Source: Diphasiastrum complanatum (lineage: Eukaryota; Streptophyta; Lycopodiopsida; Lycopodiales; Lycopodiaceae). Taken from it: 64,000 bases of DNA. Position numbers and translations under genes: made by a program. Below are positions 51,338-61,865 of the stretch, one piece after another (position 1 is the stretch's first letter; the number at the start of each line of letters is the position of its first letter). The stretch covers positions 52,320,294 to 52,384,293 of the forward strand of contig CM055104.1 in assembly GCA_029204225.1 (NCBI GenBank). Reading direction: 5' to 3'. The notes below the pieces were generated by a model. It did not search any database, had not been told where the DNA came from, and worked only from the letters and a program-made list of their open reading frames with translations.

Positions 51338-52130
51338 TAGGAGAACAACATGATATCGATTCCTAGTATCTAGATTCCGGAGCCACTCAACACATGACTC
51401 ACCATCACGACTGGTTCAAAGACTATAAGTCATTCACCCACACTCAAGATGTGCAACTTGGAGACAACTCATCACATTCAATCGAAGGTGAAGGAATAGT
51501 CAGAGGTGAATTCAAAAGAGGTGAAGTCAAGTTGTTGTCTAACGTTCTCCACGTTCCAAATCTGACCAAGAATCTGCTCTCAACTAGCAAAATCATGGAT
51601 TCAGATCATAGGGTCGAATTCGATATAGAAGGCTACACAATTCTTGACAAATCCCAAAAGGTTCTAGCCTTCGAAAGAAGAAGCGGCTATCTTTACAAAC
51701 TCAGCCATTGCTACTCTTCTAACAGTCAAGCTTTTCACACAGCTACTTATGTATCAATTGAATATATCAGATACTCAAATTGGCCACATAGCTAAAGCCA
51801 CAACTTCAAAATAAGTTTGGGACATCCTGAGCTCACTATATGATGTGAGATACGTAACTACTAAGTTACATCCTCGAAGAAAATTCTTCACACTCAAGAT
51901 GTCAAATAATGATTGTCTTCAGAATCATATTAACCAGTTTAAGAATCTCTTGCAACAGATGGCCACTGTCAGATCAGTCATAGACGATCAAGACACAATT
52001 ATGACATTGCTTTCAAGCCTACCCTCTACATATGAGAACTGGGTGATGATCATCATGACACACTCAGATTTAACTCTTACTAGAGTTATCACTATGTTGC
52101 TGCAAGAAGATAATCGAAAAAGTCAAGCTG
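51338..52130 (+). mobile_element. Rearranged copia fragments: protease followed by gag
   Basis: 51338-51795 encodes a copia protease (YLDSGATQHMTHHHDWF, HSIEGEGIVRGEFKRGEV, NLTKNLLSTSKIMDSDH) after an acidic linker. 51845-52130 then encodes Gag UBN2 sequence (TKLHPRRKFFTLKMSNNDCL, LLSSLPSTYENWVMII). In an intact element gag precedes the protease, so this order shows a rearrangement or two adjacent partial insertions. The family differs from the 48.4-49.7 kb fragment. Homology ends near 52130, where a different element begins. Confidence 0.85.
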
Positions 52131-53210
52131 ATAAGAGTGTTTTCGGACCCCAGATCAGAGATTCTCTGTTCCATTTCCTTCTTTTTATCCAGTATCGACT
52201 GGATCACTTGCGCAAGGCTTGAAACCAAACCTAGAGCATCCCCAGAATCGATGGTTGTGGAGGCGACAGTAGCAGGAAGACCTGATGGAGCTGTCCTTGC
52301 TTGGCGTGGAATAGGTGCCACTACGTCTTCTTCTTCAGAATGGTCTTCCTCTTCAAACCCTTCAGGCACTATGGCATCAAACTATTTTGGTGATTTTACA
52401 GCTTTGGCGACCCGAAGTGCGGCTAAACTATCTTCCGTATGAGGTTGCTGGCTGACATCTTCAACACCAATAGTAGATTCATGGATATGTCCGAATCCTC
52501 TTCCAGGGGATTGGAGTTCAAAGGGTGCAGGGCTCTAGGGCATTTCAAAAATTTTGGTGGCCCCAAAGGGATCGGAATCATCGAACATATTCATGAAGAA
52601 CTGTGTGTTTGGTGAGGTGGCTTCGATGTGTTGGAGTGAGGCGGCCTGGGCAGCTGTGATGGGAATGGTAGGCCCAATGGTCACAGACTGTCCTTGAATG
52701 GAAGCAGAGGCGAGGGAAGCATCAGAGGCTGGAGGAATGGGAAGTTCAATGCGAACAGCAGCAGGGGGTCGAAGCGCAGCTGATGAGGTATGCCTAGTGC
52801 GACGTCATGACGCGGAAGGCGAGTCAGGAATAACAATCTTGCTACGTGGACGATGACAACTATGAGAACTCGAGGCCTGGTGAGATGACTCGGTCGGTGC
52901 TTCTTTGTAGACTGAAAGCACAGAATCCGGGTGGAAGCCATGGATTCTGTTTTCCAAGTGAGAAACGGCTAAAAGAGACAATAAAGAGCCAACAGAGAAC
53001 TGCTGCTTAGTATTGGCCTTAATAGCTCATTTGAGCTCACCAAAAACAATCTTGAACCAATTATACGGTTCAAGAGAGGCTTTGGCTAACTTGGTGTGGG
53101 ACTCCACTATCCTGTGGAGGATTTGTGATGTGATGCGGTCTTTCCTGAGGTTGCCAACCATCAGGAAGTTGTTCAGTGACTGGGCAGCAGCATGGATTGA
53201 AGGTTAGATA
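52120..53210 (-). mobile_element. Retroelement-associated ORF fragment (minus), unidentified
   Basis: Minus-strand frames read coherently with a few stops: near the start NNFLMVGNLRKDRITSQILH and VESHTKLAKASLEPYNWFKI, then HGFHPDSVLSVYKEAP, a Ser/Arg-rich stretch, and DHSEEEDVVAPIPRQARTA with a coiled-coil-like end (SILDKKKEMEQRISDLGSEN). I cannot name a domain. The style resembles accessory ORFs of plant Ty3/gypsy (Tat/Athila-like) elements. It abuts plus-strand gypsy integrase, so an inversion or nested insertion is likely. Confidence 0.45.
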
Positions 53211-53299
53211 CACTAGATGATGTGGTTATCATGTTACCTAAAGCACATCGTGAACCTGAAGAACATATGCCGAAATCTAAAGAGGTTTAATTGTTGAGT

Positions 53300-54557
53300 A
53301 CCTGATGCTAGGACAACCAAATGACTCCCTGACAAAAGTACAGAAGAGACAATTGATTCATAAGGCTCAACCTTATCAATTAATTGTAGGACAATTGTAT
53401 CATCATGGATCAGATAATATTTTATGAAGGTGTGTTTTACTGCATGAAGTACCAGATTTAATCATGTTTTCACATGATGGAATGGGTGGAGGACACTTCT
53501 CTACAGATATTACTGTTCGCAAACTTTTACAATCAGGTTGTTGGTGGTCTACGCTTCACAAGGACACAGACAATCTTATTTAGACATGTGATGTTTGCCA
53601 GCGAGCATGACGACCTACTCTATAGAACTGTGAACTCTTACATCCGGATTTATCGCAAGGACCGTTTGAAAAATGGGGACTGGATTATATTGGACCTATT
53701 CACCCTGTCGCGCAAGGATCTCAGGCCCGATACATTATCGTCGCAACTGATTATATGACCAAGTGGGTTGAAGCCAAAGCTGTCAAAGTTGTTGATGCAA
53801 ACTTTTGACAAGGTGCCATTGCTGGGACGAATAGGCTAGACAGGCACAACAGTGGCTCCAGCGCTCGAATATTATAATCAGATTTGGATCTCCGATCGAG
53901 ATTGTCAGTGACCGGGGTACACACTTTGTCAATCAAACAATATAGTATTTACTGAAAGGTTTTTTTGTTATACACAGATTTAGTACTCCCTACTATCCCA
54001 GAGGGAATGGCCAAGCTGAATCTTCCAATAAAATTCTCTGCACCATTATGACAAAGACAGTTGAATCCAGTCCGTTTGATTGGGAACATAAACTATATGC
54101 AGCATTATGGGCATTCAGAATCGCTTACAAAAATAGTACAAATCAAACACCTTTTCAACTAGTTTATGGTCAAGATGTTGTCATGCCGATTGAATTTTTA
54201 ATCCCATCCTTACGCATAGCAGCAACGAAATGATTAAATGATGATAAGTCTTTACAACTCCGTCATGAAATGTTGCACAAATTATGTGAAACCCGATTGA
54301 TGGCAGTTCATGCCTTAGAAGCAAAGAAAGCATGTCCCAAGGCATGGCACGATCGTCGATTACACAAAAAAGACCTGAAACCAGGAGATCTGGCATTGAT
54401 GTACAAAACCAAGTTGATCAAGGAAAAGTTGAAGTTTACCGGTGAAGGCTCGTATAAAGTGAAGGAAATCTTGAACTATGGTGCAATAATTCTCGAGCAC
54501 TTGGATGGAAAACGATTTGATACTCCGGTGAATGGCAGCCGATTATGCAAGTTTTGA
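53300..54557 (+). pseudogene. Ty3/gypsy integrase, degenerate
   Basis: His/Cys zinc domain: HDGMGGGHFSTDITVRKLL and a CDVCQRA segment. DDE core: KWGLDYIGPIHPVAQGSQ (first Asp), IEIVSDRGTHFVNQ (second Asp), YYPRGNGQAESSNKILCTIM (Glu). C-terminal part: LYAALWAFRIAYKNSTNQTP, FQLVYGQDVVMPIE, then PKAWHDRRLHKKDLKPGDLA and GEGSYKVKEILNYGAIIL, ending at TGA 54555-54557. Several stops and frameshifts occur in the first half. The RT and RNase H expected upstream are absent. The GPY/F-like end indicates a non-chromodomain gypsy lineage (Tat/Athila-like, inferred). Confidence 0.92.
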
Positions 54558-55425
54558 CAGCCTGCTCCACCAGTTCAACAAGTCTGATCTCAATATTTTT
54601 TTAAAAAAGATATTTTTTTTAATTTTTTTTTCAGTACTTAATTTGTTGAGATTTTTGGAAAAAGACAGTCAAAAGACAAAAGAAAAAAAAAGTACAGTAA
54701 AGCAAGAAATAAGAAAAGACTGATGAGCAAAAGTCAAAAAGTCATCAACATAGACAAAAGGAAGCACATTAATTTTTTGATGGAAAACGACTTAGAAAAT
54801 CACTGTTTTGGTCAGATTTGGCCTATACAGTACCAGAAACCCTCACTGAGCTCTCAGACTGTACATCCACTCTAGATTTATCTAATTTAAGGTGGACGAA
54901 GGTTTCTGTCAAGAGAAAACCCAGTTTTTGAGTTAGGCGAAGTATCACTGATATGCCATTTTGGAAACCTTCGCCGAGCATCTTAACCTCATTATGAACC
55001 TTCGTCGACCTGCTAGATGATCTTAAAATGTTAAAATTAGGTTGACCATAGGTTCAGATTGTGAGAAAATGCATATACGACAGTACCTGGTCAAAGGACC
55101 CTCTTGGGTGAAGGTTCATCCTTTGCCGGACCTGGAAAACATTCGCTTGATAGGTTCAAATCCCTAGAAACCTTCGCCGAGATTTTTATAGCTTATTTTC
55201 ACAGTATTGTACATGCTTGCAAATTTTTGTTCCAAACTGATCAGCCAAACTAGTATTCAGTGTAATGGACCCACCAAATTCACCTATAAGTTGACTGAAT
55301 TCGATTCATTCCTCACTTGTGCTAGCGAAGCTCTTGCGAATTTTTCTTGTGACCAAAGTCTTCCAAAATTCCTACATTGCTTTTTGATACACTTTTACGA
55401 GTTTTATTTTTCCTTTCTGATCATC
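54558..55425 (+). other. Spacer after gypsy integrase with CCTTCGCCGAG words
   Basis: No coding domain. Words of the form accttcgccgag/accttcgtcgac occur near 54966, 55003 and 55168, with a reverse-complement-like gggtgaaggttca near 55107. This resembles an untranslated 3' region of a gypsy element. No LTR pair was identified. Confidence 0.4.
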
Positions 55426-55830
55426 ATGTCTTCTACCGATACTTCCCAGCCTTCGCAATATACTATCCATTGTGATGTCCCATCTGCAACGGACATCATG
55501 ATTCTTCCTAGCACAAGCATGGTCACTCAGTGGATGACCCTTGCGGAGCCGCTGCTCACTACAATGGGTATTCATGAGAGAGCTTTTTCAGGTCGCATCA
55601 ATATGGATTTCATCACTCTTGCCTTCAGTACATGGAAGGAAGAGAAATCCAGATTTTATATCACTTTTCAGGGAGCCACACATAAGGTGTGCGTCACTGA
55701 GGCCGCCCTTGCAGCTATAGGTATAGCATCTGGCCAAACAGACCATCAAGCCATATATTGACCTCACTAATGATCTACACTGGACCAATGATGGCTACCT
55801 TCTGGAAGCCATCACTTTAAAATGTTCAGG
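55426..55830 (+). mobile_element. Gypsy-associated accessory ORF fragment (plus)
   Basis: Open from the ATG at 55426 (MSSTDTSQPSQYTIHCDVPS) through VTQWMTLAEPLLTTMGIHER, INMDFITLAFSTWKEEKSRF and CVTEAALAAIGIASGQTD to a stop near 55761. A neighbouring frame continues as IDLTNDLHWTNDGYLLEAIT to about 55830. It resembles plant transposon-associated ORFs found near gypsy pol genes, but I cannot assign a function. Homology stops where minus-strand sequence begins. Confidence 0.45.
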
Positions 55831-56010
55831 CATATCATGTTGGACTACATCTGTTTGTTCTTTTTCGAAAGGACTTGTCTTGGATCTTCGCTTAGCCTTC
55901 TTAGCAGGAATTGATCGTGGAGGTGATGACTTTCGAGATGATAAATCTTTCTTCACAGGTGAAGACTTCCTAGACGATGATGTTTTACTAGAAATCTGAC
56001 TAGAAGTCAA
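55795..56010 (-). mobile_element. Ser/Lys/Arg-rich open frame, probable retroelement remnant
   Basis: 71 codons, low-complexity basic sequence with SSRKSSPV and SRKSSPPRSIPAKKAKRRSK, possibly a nuclear-localisation-like region of an accessory ORF. It lies between gypsy pieces of opposite orientation. No domain recognised. Confidence 0.3.
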
Positions 56011-56289
56011 AATTTGCCTACTTCAGCTTATTCCACATGTGTGAGCTGTCCTCTACACATGGGATATGACCCCTAACCAAAGGATGTGGCTCATGCAATC
56101 AATAGATTGATGGCATGTGTCATATATCTAGAAAACTAGTTTTTGGCCATTTTAGCCACTAGAACTTGAATTAAATCATATGTACAACATATGTGATTAT
56201 GGTACATGACAAGTACACTAATTTCACATTTGGGAACAGGCTCCACACATGTGTGTTTATCTATATACAAGATTTTTGACCTCTACCAA

Positions 56290-56458
56290 GCTTATTTTTG
56301 CATTTTTCACATCGTCAACACCTTCCTCCTCATCTCCCGTTTCAATCCGGGATAGCTAGTCTGCTATCATGTGCACCTTGTCTTGTCAGATCAGAATATT
56401 AAATTCAAACTCTTGGAATAGTATCATCCATCGCACAATCCTGCCCGCAGTCATAGCT
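56290..56458 (-). pseudogene. Ty3/gypsy RNase H end, minus strand
   Basis: Minus translation: AGRIVRWMILFQEFEFNILI, then with stops HMIAD and LSRIETGDEEEGVDD. This is the conserved end of gypsy RNase H (RWxxxLQEFEF...HxxADxLSR). The 5' part is cut off at about 56470, where the LTR of the next element begins. Confidence 0.8.
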
Positions 56459-56470
56459 TTATGCATAAGA

Positions 56471-56905
56471 GTTATGGACTCGGATCATTACATTCGCCGC
56501 GTCCATTTACATTTACTTTACTTTATGCATAAGCAGGCCTTAAGCCCTTTTTTATTCATTAGTGACACTTAGACTATATGGTTGGTCTTATTATTCATTA
56601 TTAGGCCATTTGGACATATTATTGGAGAGTGGGGGCCTTCTTGGAGGGCGCACTATTTTCCATCCCAGTTGGGCCCTAGCCACCGAAAGCTTCCTTTTAG
56701 GGCTTTCTCTTGGCTATAAGTAGGGAAATTGTGTCATTTGTTATTCAGCTGATGATATTGATCTCTCTCGTTAGCCTCCTTAATCTCTCTATTTCCTGCT
56801 TTCTAGGGTTAAGTCTTACTTATGTGCTGCTTTCATAGCTTAAGTCTTGCTTATGTGATGCTTTCATAGCTTAGCTCTAGATCAGTTGTGGCTCTATTCG
56901 TAACT
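56471..56905 (+). repeat. 5' LTR of the gypsy element
   Basis: The first 180 bases (gttatggactcgg onward) match 61683-61865. It contains a TATA-like ctataagtag near 56714 and ends just before the PBS. The exact first base is uncertain because agag precedes both copies. Confidence 0.85.
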
Positions 56906-56918
56906 TGGTATCAGAGCA
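56906..56918 (+). other. Primer-binding site of the gypsy element
   Basis: tggtatcagagca, complementary to initiator-Met tRNA, directly after the LTR. Confidence 0.85.
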
Positions 56919-57597
56919 CTTCCCTGATTGCTGAATTTCAAATTTGATTTTTTGCTAGGGTGCCCATTTTCCTTGTTGATTTTTCTCTCTTTGCTGAGGG
57001 CTTTCATCTCTTTGCTTCAGCAACATTCAGCACAGTTTGGAGGAGGACCAGCTCCCATCAGAGCATTTTCCTTGGCGGAGCTTTAGCAGATAGCTAGCGG
57101 AAGTACTTTCGCTAAATTTGATGGCCGAATTTTTTTTTTTTTCGGCAGATTATTTCTGGCACCCAAGTTCCAACCCTCCATCACCCATTTCCAACTTGTT
57201 TGCAGGTCTCCAGCACCCAATTCCCTCATCTCTTTCGTTTGTTCCTCCCATTTTCAGCCCTCTCTTCACTTTTGTTTGTAGGCTGTCCAGCCGCTTAATG
57301 CACGTAACTTTTGTCCATTTTTGTCTCTGTTTGCAGCCATTTTTCACACCTTGTTTGCAGGCTGTCCATCGCCCATCCTCAACAAATTTCACGAAATTTT
57401 GTCTCTGTTTGATATTCCAATTTGTCACTTGCCTCCTGGTTGTCCAACGCATTTTTACAGCCTTCATTTTCACTTTTTTTTCATTTGCTGATTGTTGTCC
57501 TTTCTTAGTTGTGATAATAGTGGTTTTAATAGACTAATTTGGGGTGACAACAAGAGTCCGCTCTCTCAAGTTTTCATCTATTCCTTCCACTATCATT
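56919..57597 (+). other. Gypsy leader region
   Basis: Pyrimidine-rich, untranslated-looking sequence between PBS and gag. A 139-codon frame (57118-57537) is open but is a low-complexity Phe/Pro/Ser sequence without recognisable domain, so it is not called as a gene. Confidence 0.5.
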
Positions 57598-59016
57598 ATG
57601 GCACATTCACCTACCCCGAGTGAAACTGTTCAGGAAAACTTATCCGATCAGTTTCGACGCATGGATGAAACCCTTTATGGCCTCATTCTTCGCTTCGATA
57701 CAGTTATGACCGGCTTTCCTACTATGCAGTCACATATTGATTCTTTACAGCCTCATGGTCCTGGAAAAGCTCCTGTCTTTCCTTCATTTGGAACTCCCCC
57801 TCCATTTGGATTTCCATCTTCTTCTAGTTGGCCTGGTGGTGGACCGTTCATTCCACCTAACCCACCTCCTGGTTTCTTTCCACATCCCCCAGTTCTTGAG
57901 CCACACTTTGCTCAAGACTTTCGTGATAGGGTACAACTTGCTACCTATTCCGGTTTCTCTGACAGGAACTTATTAGAGAATTGGTTTGCTAACCTTGACA
58001 CATATTTTCAAATCTACCCTAAGACTGATCCTCAGATGATCTAGTTGGCTGCTTTACACTTAGATGGATGCGCCGCCATGTGGTGGCAAGTTTATCGAGC
58101 TGATCCTGATCGGGAAGGGCTCCATATATGGCATACCTTTTGTCGTAACCTCCGTCATGCTATGATTGATCCTCAGTGGCTCGATCACCAACATGATACA
58201 TTCCGTAGTCTCACTTAGACCAGTGACTTTGATTTTTATACAGATCAGTTTATGGAGCTTTCTTATCTTTTCACAGATCTACCGCCTATTGAGCTTATTT
58301 CTTGTTACATTGCTGGGCTTCACGGTGTCTTACGTTATGATGTTTCTTCCTTCCATCCTCCCACACTTGTTGAGGCAATGTCTCTTGCCAGTACTTTACA
58401 GCACAAGTACTCTAACGCCCTTCCTTCCTGCTTCTCCCGACCCCATCCTTCTGCTTCATCTTTTTCCGCTATGTCCACCCCTACACCTGCCCCTTCAGTT
58501 CTAGTTCCTTGCATTGTAGACCCTCGACCTACTTTCGTCAGACGTTACACGTCTGCAGAGTTCGACGACCTTCAGGATTCTATATCACATAGTTCGAGTG
58601 AGTTGCTTGATTTACTTGAGATAGTTATTGATCTAAATGAGCTCATCATTGTATTACATAGTGAGTCAGAGTCACATATACAGGTTCCTACTGATGCTGA
58701 TTCACATATACAGGTTGCGGCTGATATGGTCCTTGATATAGACATAGCATGCTATGATCCTATTGATGATGTTGTTCAATGCTTTGATATTGTTGTTGAG
58801 TACTTTGATGCTACTCGTATTCCTGAGCACCATGCTATAGATGTTGTCGCCTATGCTCCTTATTTCAATATTATTCATGGGTCTATGGTTTCAGATGCTT
58901 TGGCTACTCCAGTAGATCTCCATATGGCATACAACTATACATTTCATGATGGTCCTATTGTATACTCACTAGCTGATTTTGTTGATACTCATCTAGATGA
59001 TATGAGGTTCTTCTAG
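57598..59016 (+). pseudogene. Ty3/gypsy gag with two internal TAG codons
   Basis: Starts MAHSPTPSETVQENLSDQFR. A Pro/Phe-rich linker follows, then the retrotransposon Gag core: NLLENWFANLDTYFQIYPKT, LHLDGCAAMWWQVYRAD, WHTFCRNLRHAMIDPQWLDH and LPPIELISCYIAGLHGVLRY. One frame spans 473 codons, broken only by TAG at 58042-58044 and 58216-58218, then ends with TAG at 59014-59016. After the core comes an acidic extension with a short repeat (ESHIQVPTDA, DSHIQVAAD). No zinc knuckle is visible, so the usual CCHC region seems lost or replaced. Confidence 0.88.
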
Positions 59017-59094
59017 ATGCATATTTAGGCCAGAACTTATGAGTTGATGCTTATGTTATTATGTCTACGTATGTTGTTCCATTTGTGGATCATA

Positions 59095-59590
59095 TTATTC
59101 TAGATGCGGGAGTATATTGCTTTAGTGGATACAAGCAGTACACATTCATTTATTAGTAGTTACATTTCCACCAAGATTTGTGCTACACTTGTCCCTGTTT
59201 CCCAGCCTCTCAGTGTTGAGGTTGCTAGTTCCCATTCTTTTCCCAGTTCTCAGATGATTCATGGCTTGGATTATCGCATTGGTGATTTTTTTGGTCAGGC
59301 AGATTTCTACATCATTTCTTTGAAGCACTATGACATTATTTTTGGTGCAGCCTAGTTCTCTTCACTTGGTACTATTGTTGTGGATCTCTCTCAACAGACA
59401 CTTTCCTTTACTCATGCTAGTCATTATCATTCACTTGCTGGTATTGATTCCTAGGGTGACTATCAGTTGGTTACCGGGGAGCAGTTTATGCGTAGTCTGC
59501 CAAAGGCTCAGGATGCAACTCTTCTTTCCATTCAGAGTACATCACTTGCTGCTTCACTCACCATTCATGGGTCCTCTTCCTCAGGTTGAT
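59095..59590 (+). pseudogene. Ty3/gypsy aspartic protease, degenerate
   Basis: In the same frame as gag: YIALVDTSSTHSFISSYIST (active-site DTSS where DSGS/DTGA is usual), KHYDIIFGAA, then TAG at 59353-59355 where the family has Trp, then FSSLGTIVVDLSQQTLSF. Another TAG follows near 59452 and the frame ends at TGA near 59587. Normally cleaves Gag-Pol; the changed active site and stops make activity unlikely. Confidence 0.8.
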
Positions 59591-61334
59591 GCTCCTTCAG
59601 ATTTACAAGTTGTTGCTATGTGCCTTGTGCCTATATGCCTTGATTCATAGATATTGTATTCAGTGGTCATTCCTGGTTTCCTTGATATTCAGGCCGTATA
59701 CCTTGGTGGTATTTCTACTATTGCTTTTGCGCATACCTCAGATAGCCCTCATGGTTCGATGGTTGGTGCAATATCTTCTCCATTGGTCTACATATCTCCA
59801 TCTCTTGAGTCCGTTATGGCTGATGTTCCTGCTGATTTCTATGGGGTTCTTCATGGGTCCACGTTTGATGGTTCCCTCGCTATTGGTGATCAGGTTGTAT
59901 CTTCTTTCGCTTTACTCCATGAATCTCTACTTGAGGTTTGTGAACCGCCTCATGATATTTCTACAATTCCTTACATGATTCATGCGCCTTTGGCCCTTAC
60001 CATTACACATTTGGATATTTGCGAGATGGTCACTATTACTTATCTAGGGTATTTATATGCTAGGTTCTTTCTAAATGAGTATACGGGCATCCTTCGGTCT
60101 CCTTGTATTTCTACATATAGGTTTGCTGCAGTCCATGCCGATGCTATGGATATATGGCATTCATGGTTATTACGTATAGCTTGGTTTCCATTTGGACCTG
60201 TTGATTGGTGCTGGTTTTTCCATACTACTGATCGCCTATGGTGCGGATATCTCTATGATTATGCATGTGGCTCTCTATCTGTTCCTTTGATTGTTGCTCA
60301 TTGTTAGGCTTGGCATATCCTGATGGCTTGGGTTATTGCCTCCGTTCCAGCTTCTGTTTGTCCAGGTGATCTTCAGATTTTCCGTCATTTCAAGCTGTTC
60401 CATATCGCTTGGTCTCCGATGCTGAGTTGCCACTTTGTTCTGATTTTCCGAGACCATCAGAGTACCTTGAGAGAGTTCCTTCTCCTCTCTTGGATAGTTT
60501 TTGGGGATGTTGCCGCCATATACTTCAGTATTGCCCATCTCACTTGTGCGTCTGGTGTGTACTTTGGGATTACACTTGTGGCCAGTTCCGATGGGTCATC
60601 CGATTCTCCATCCATTTTTGGTGTATCCTATGATGGATTGGTATGTCCATATGAGGTCTTTTTGGATGCGTTTTTCGGCTACAGTTTTTCAGTTGAGGCC
60701 TCTACTATTTCTAGATTTGTTGATATTATTTTTATGCATCATGTCTTTTTAGATGATTCATTGATTTCTTGTCTTTTGGAGCTTTTGGCATGCTGCTCTT
60801 CTCGTGATAGGGGCTTTGAAGGTATCGTGTGCCATTGCTACTTCTCATTCATGGTCCTTATGGATACCTTGGGCTTTTGACCATGCTAGTGCACATTTCT
60901 CCATTTTAGCTATCCTTTGTCAGGATGATCTCTTTATAATCCATGTTTCCTGGCATATCACTTCCTTTTCCATGCTACTACAGCGTGCTTGTCATCATGC
61001 TTATGTTCCTACTCCTTGGTGCTGGTCTTCCGATGCTGCTATCTTTTCTTGGGGCACCTATATCACTGAGTTTGCACATATGGTTGATGGTTACGAGTAT
61101 GATGCGGCTATTCACGATGAGTGTCCATCTCTTTTCCAGTTTTTTTATTGGCTTCCCGTCGTTGATGAAGTTCTACCTTCTCGTACTTTTTGGATACCTT
61201 GGTATGATGTCCCGATCTTTTGGGCTGATCCTCTACTATCTTGGGCATTACAGATACCTTGGCAATCCTGGTTGTTGCTTGATCTTCTTCTGGTTCCTTG
61301 GCATTCATGGTTGTTCCATATTGCTTGGTTTTAG
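59580..61334 (+). other. Unusual Trp/Phe/His-rich open region in place of RT and integrase
   Basis: Open in frame 2 from about 59580 (QVDAPSDLQVVAMCLVP) to 60880, with TAGs near 59648 and 60305. It continues in frame 3 from 60804 to 61334. No RT, RNase H or integrase motif is found in any frame. Instead there are recurrent short motifs: HSWLLRIAWF (near 60157), IPWAF, FWIPWYD, QIPWQSWLL and VPWHSWLFHIAWF (60860-61330), and HGSM/HGST words earlier. It may be expanded low-complexity DNA or a captured sequence. Function unknown. Confidence 0.45.
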
Positions 61335-61540
61335 ATGACGTGACCGAGATGTTCCCTTCGTCGCCATGATGTTGATCCTGAGCTGTTCCCTTTCTTACCA
61401 GCTGCCATTCACCAGGTTCGCCTTCACCATAGTTGATGTTGCTGGCAGATTCAGTTTTTGGTCCAGTTTGATGGTCGTCTTGTTGAGGAGGCCACATGGG
61501 AGCCTGGGAGCCTATTGATGTCTTTTATCATACACCATCA
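61335..61540 (+). pseudogene. Chromodomain-like C-terminal end of gypsy pol
   Basis: Frame 3, following the preceding region after a TAG: WQIQFLVQFDGRLVEEATWE, matching the LVxWxGxxxEEATWEP pattern that ends pol in chromodomain or related gypsy elements. A stop lies just upstream. It supports a gypsy pol that once reached to here. Confidence 0.65.
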
Positions 61541-61682
61541 CTTGCGGATCAGGATCGTGCTCCTCCTGCACTTGTTGATTCCTCTACATCAGATGTTGCT
61601 CTAGCTGTTGATGCACCAGGGCTTGCTGCTGTTTGATCTCGTTTCTTTTCGGCAGTTGGGTCTTTTTTTTGTGTCGGGGAGA

Positions 61683-61865
61683 GTTATGGACTCGGCTCAT
61701 TACAGTCGCCGCATCCATTTACATTTACTTTACTTTATGCATAAGCAGGCCTTGGGCCCTTTTTTATTCATTAGTGACACTTAGACTATATGGTTGGCCT
61801 TTGGCCTTATTATTCATTATTAGGCCATTTGGACATATTACTGGAGAGTATGGGCTTCTTGGAGG
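61683..61865 (+). repeat. 3' LTR of the gypsy element, truncated
   Basis: Matches the first 180 bases of the 5' LTR with about eight substitutions and a 7-base insertion (ctttggc near 61800). Preceded by a purine run (cggggagag) that fits a polypurine tract. It stops at cttggagg, where the TG of a different LTR starts. Confidence 0.85.

Larger units (their letters stand above)
56471..61865 (+). mobile_element. Ty3/gypsy element lacking recognisable RT-integrase
   Basis: 5' LTR, PBS, gag, protease, about 2 kb of unusual open sequence, a chromodomain-like end, then a 3' LTR truncated by another LTR. It is inserted into the minus-strand gypsy RNase H remnant ending at 56458. The gag-to-end region passes through frames 1, 2 and 3 with two shifts, and in the recognised gag-protease part the interruptions are TAG codons. 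Non-autonomous; possibly an old recombinant. Confidence 0.8.

Noticed and set aside
57118-57537. 139-codon frame between gypsy PBS and gag
   Set aside because: It lies in the element leader, is pyrimidine-driven Phe/Ser/Pro sequence and ends before the real gag start.
61108-61497. Minus-strand 129-codon Lys/Glu-rich frame
   Set aside because: Opposite the region ending in the chromodomain-like EEATWE motif; charged composition mirrors the plus-strand codons, and there is no independent support.
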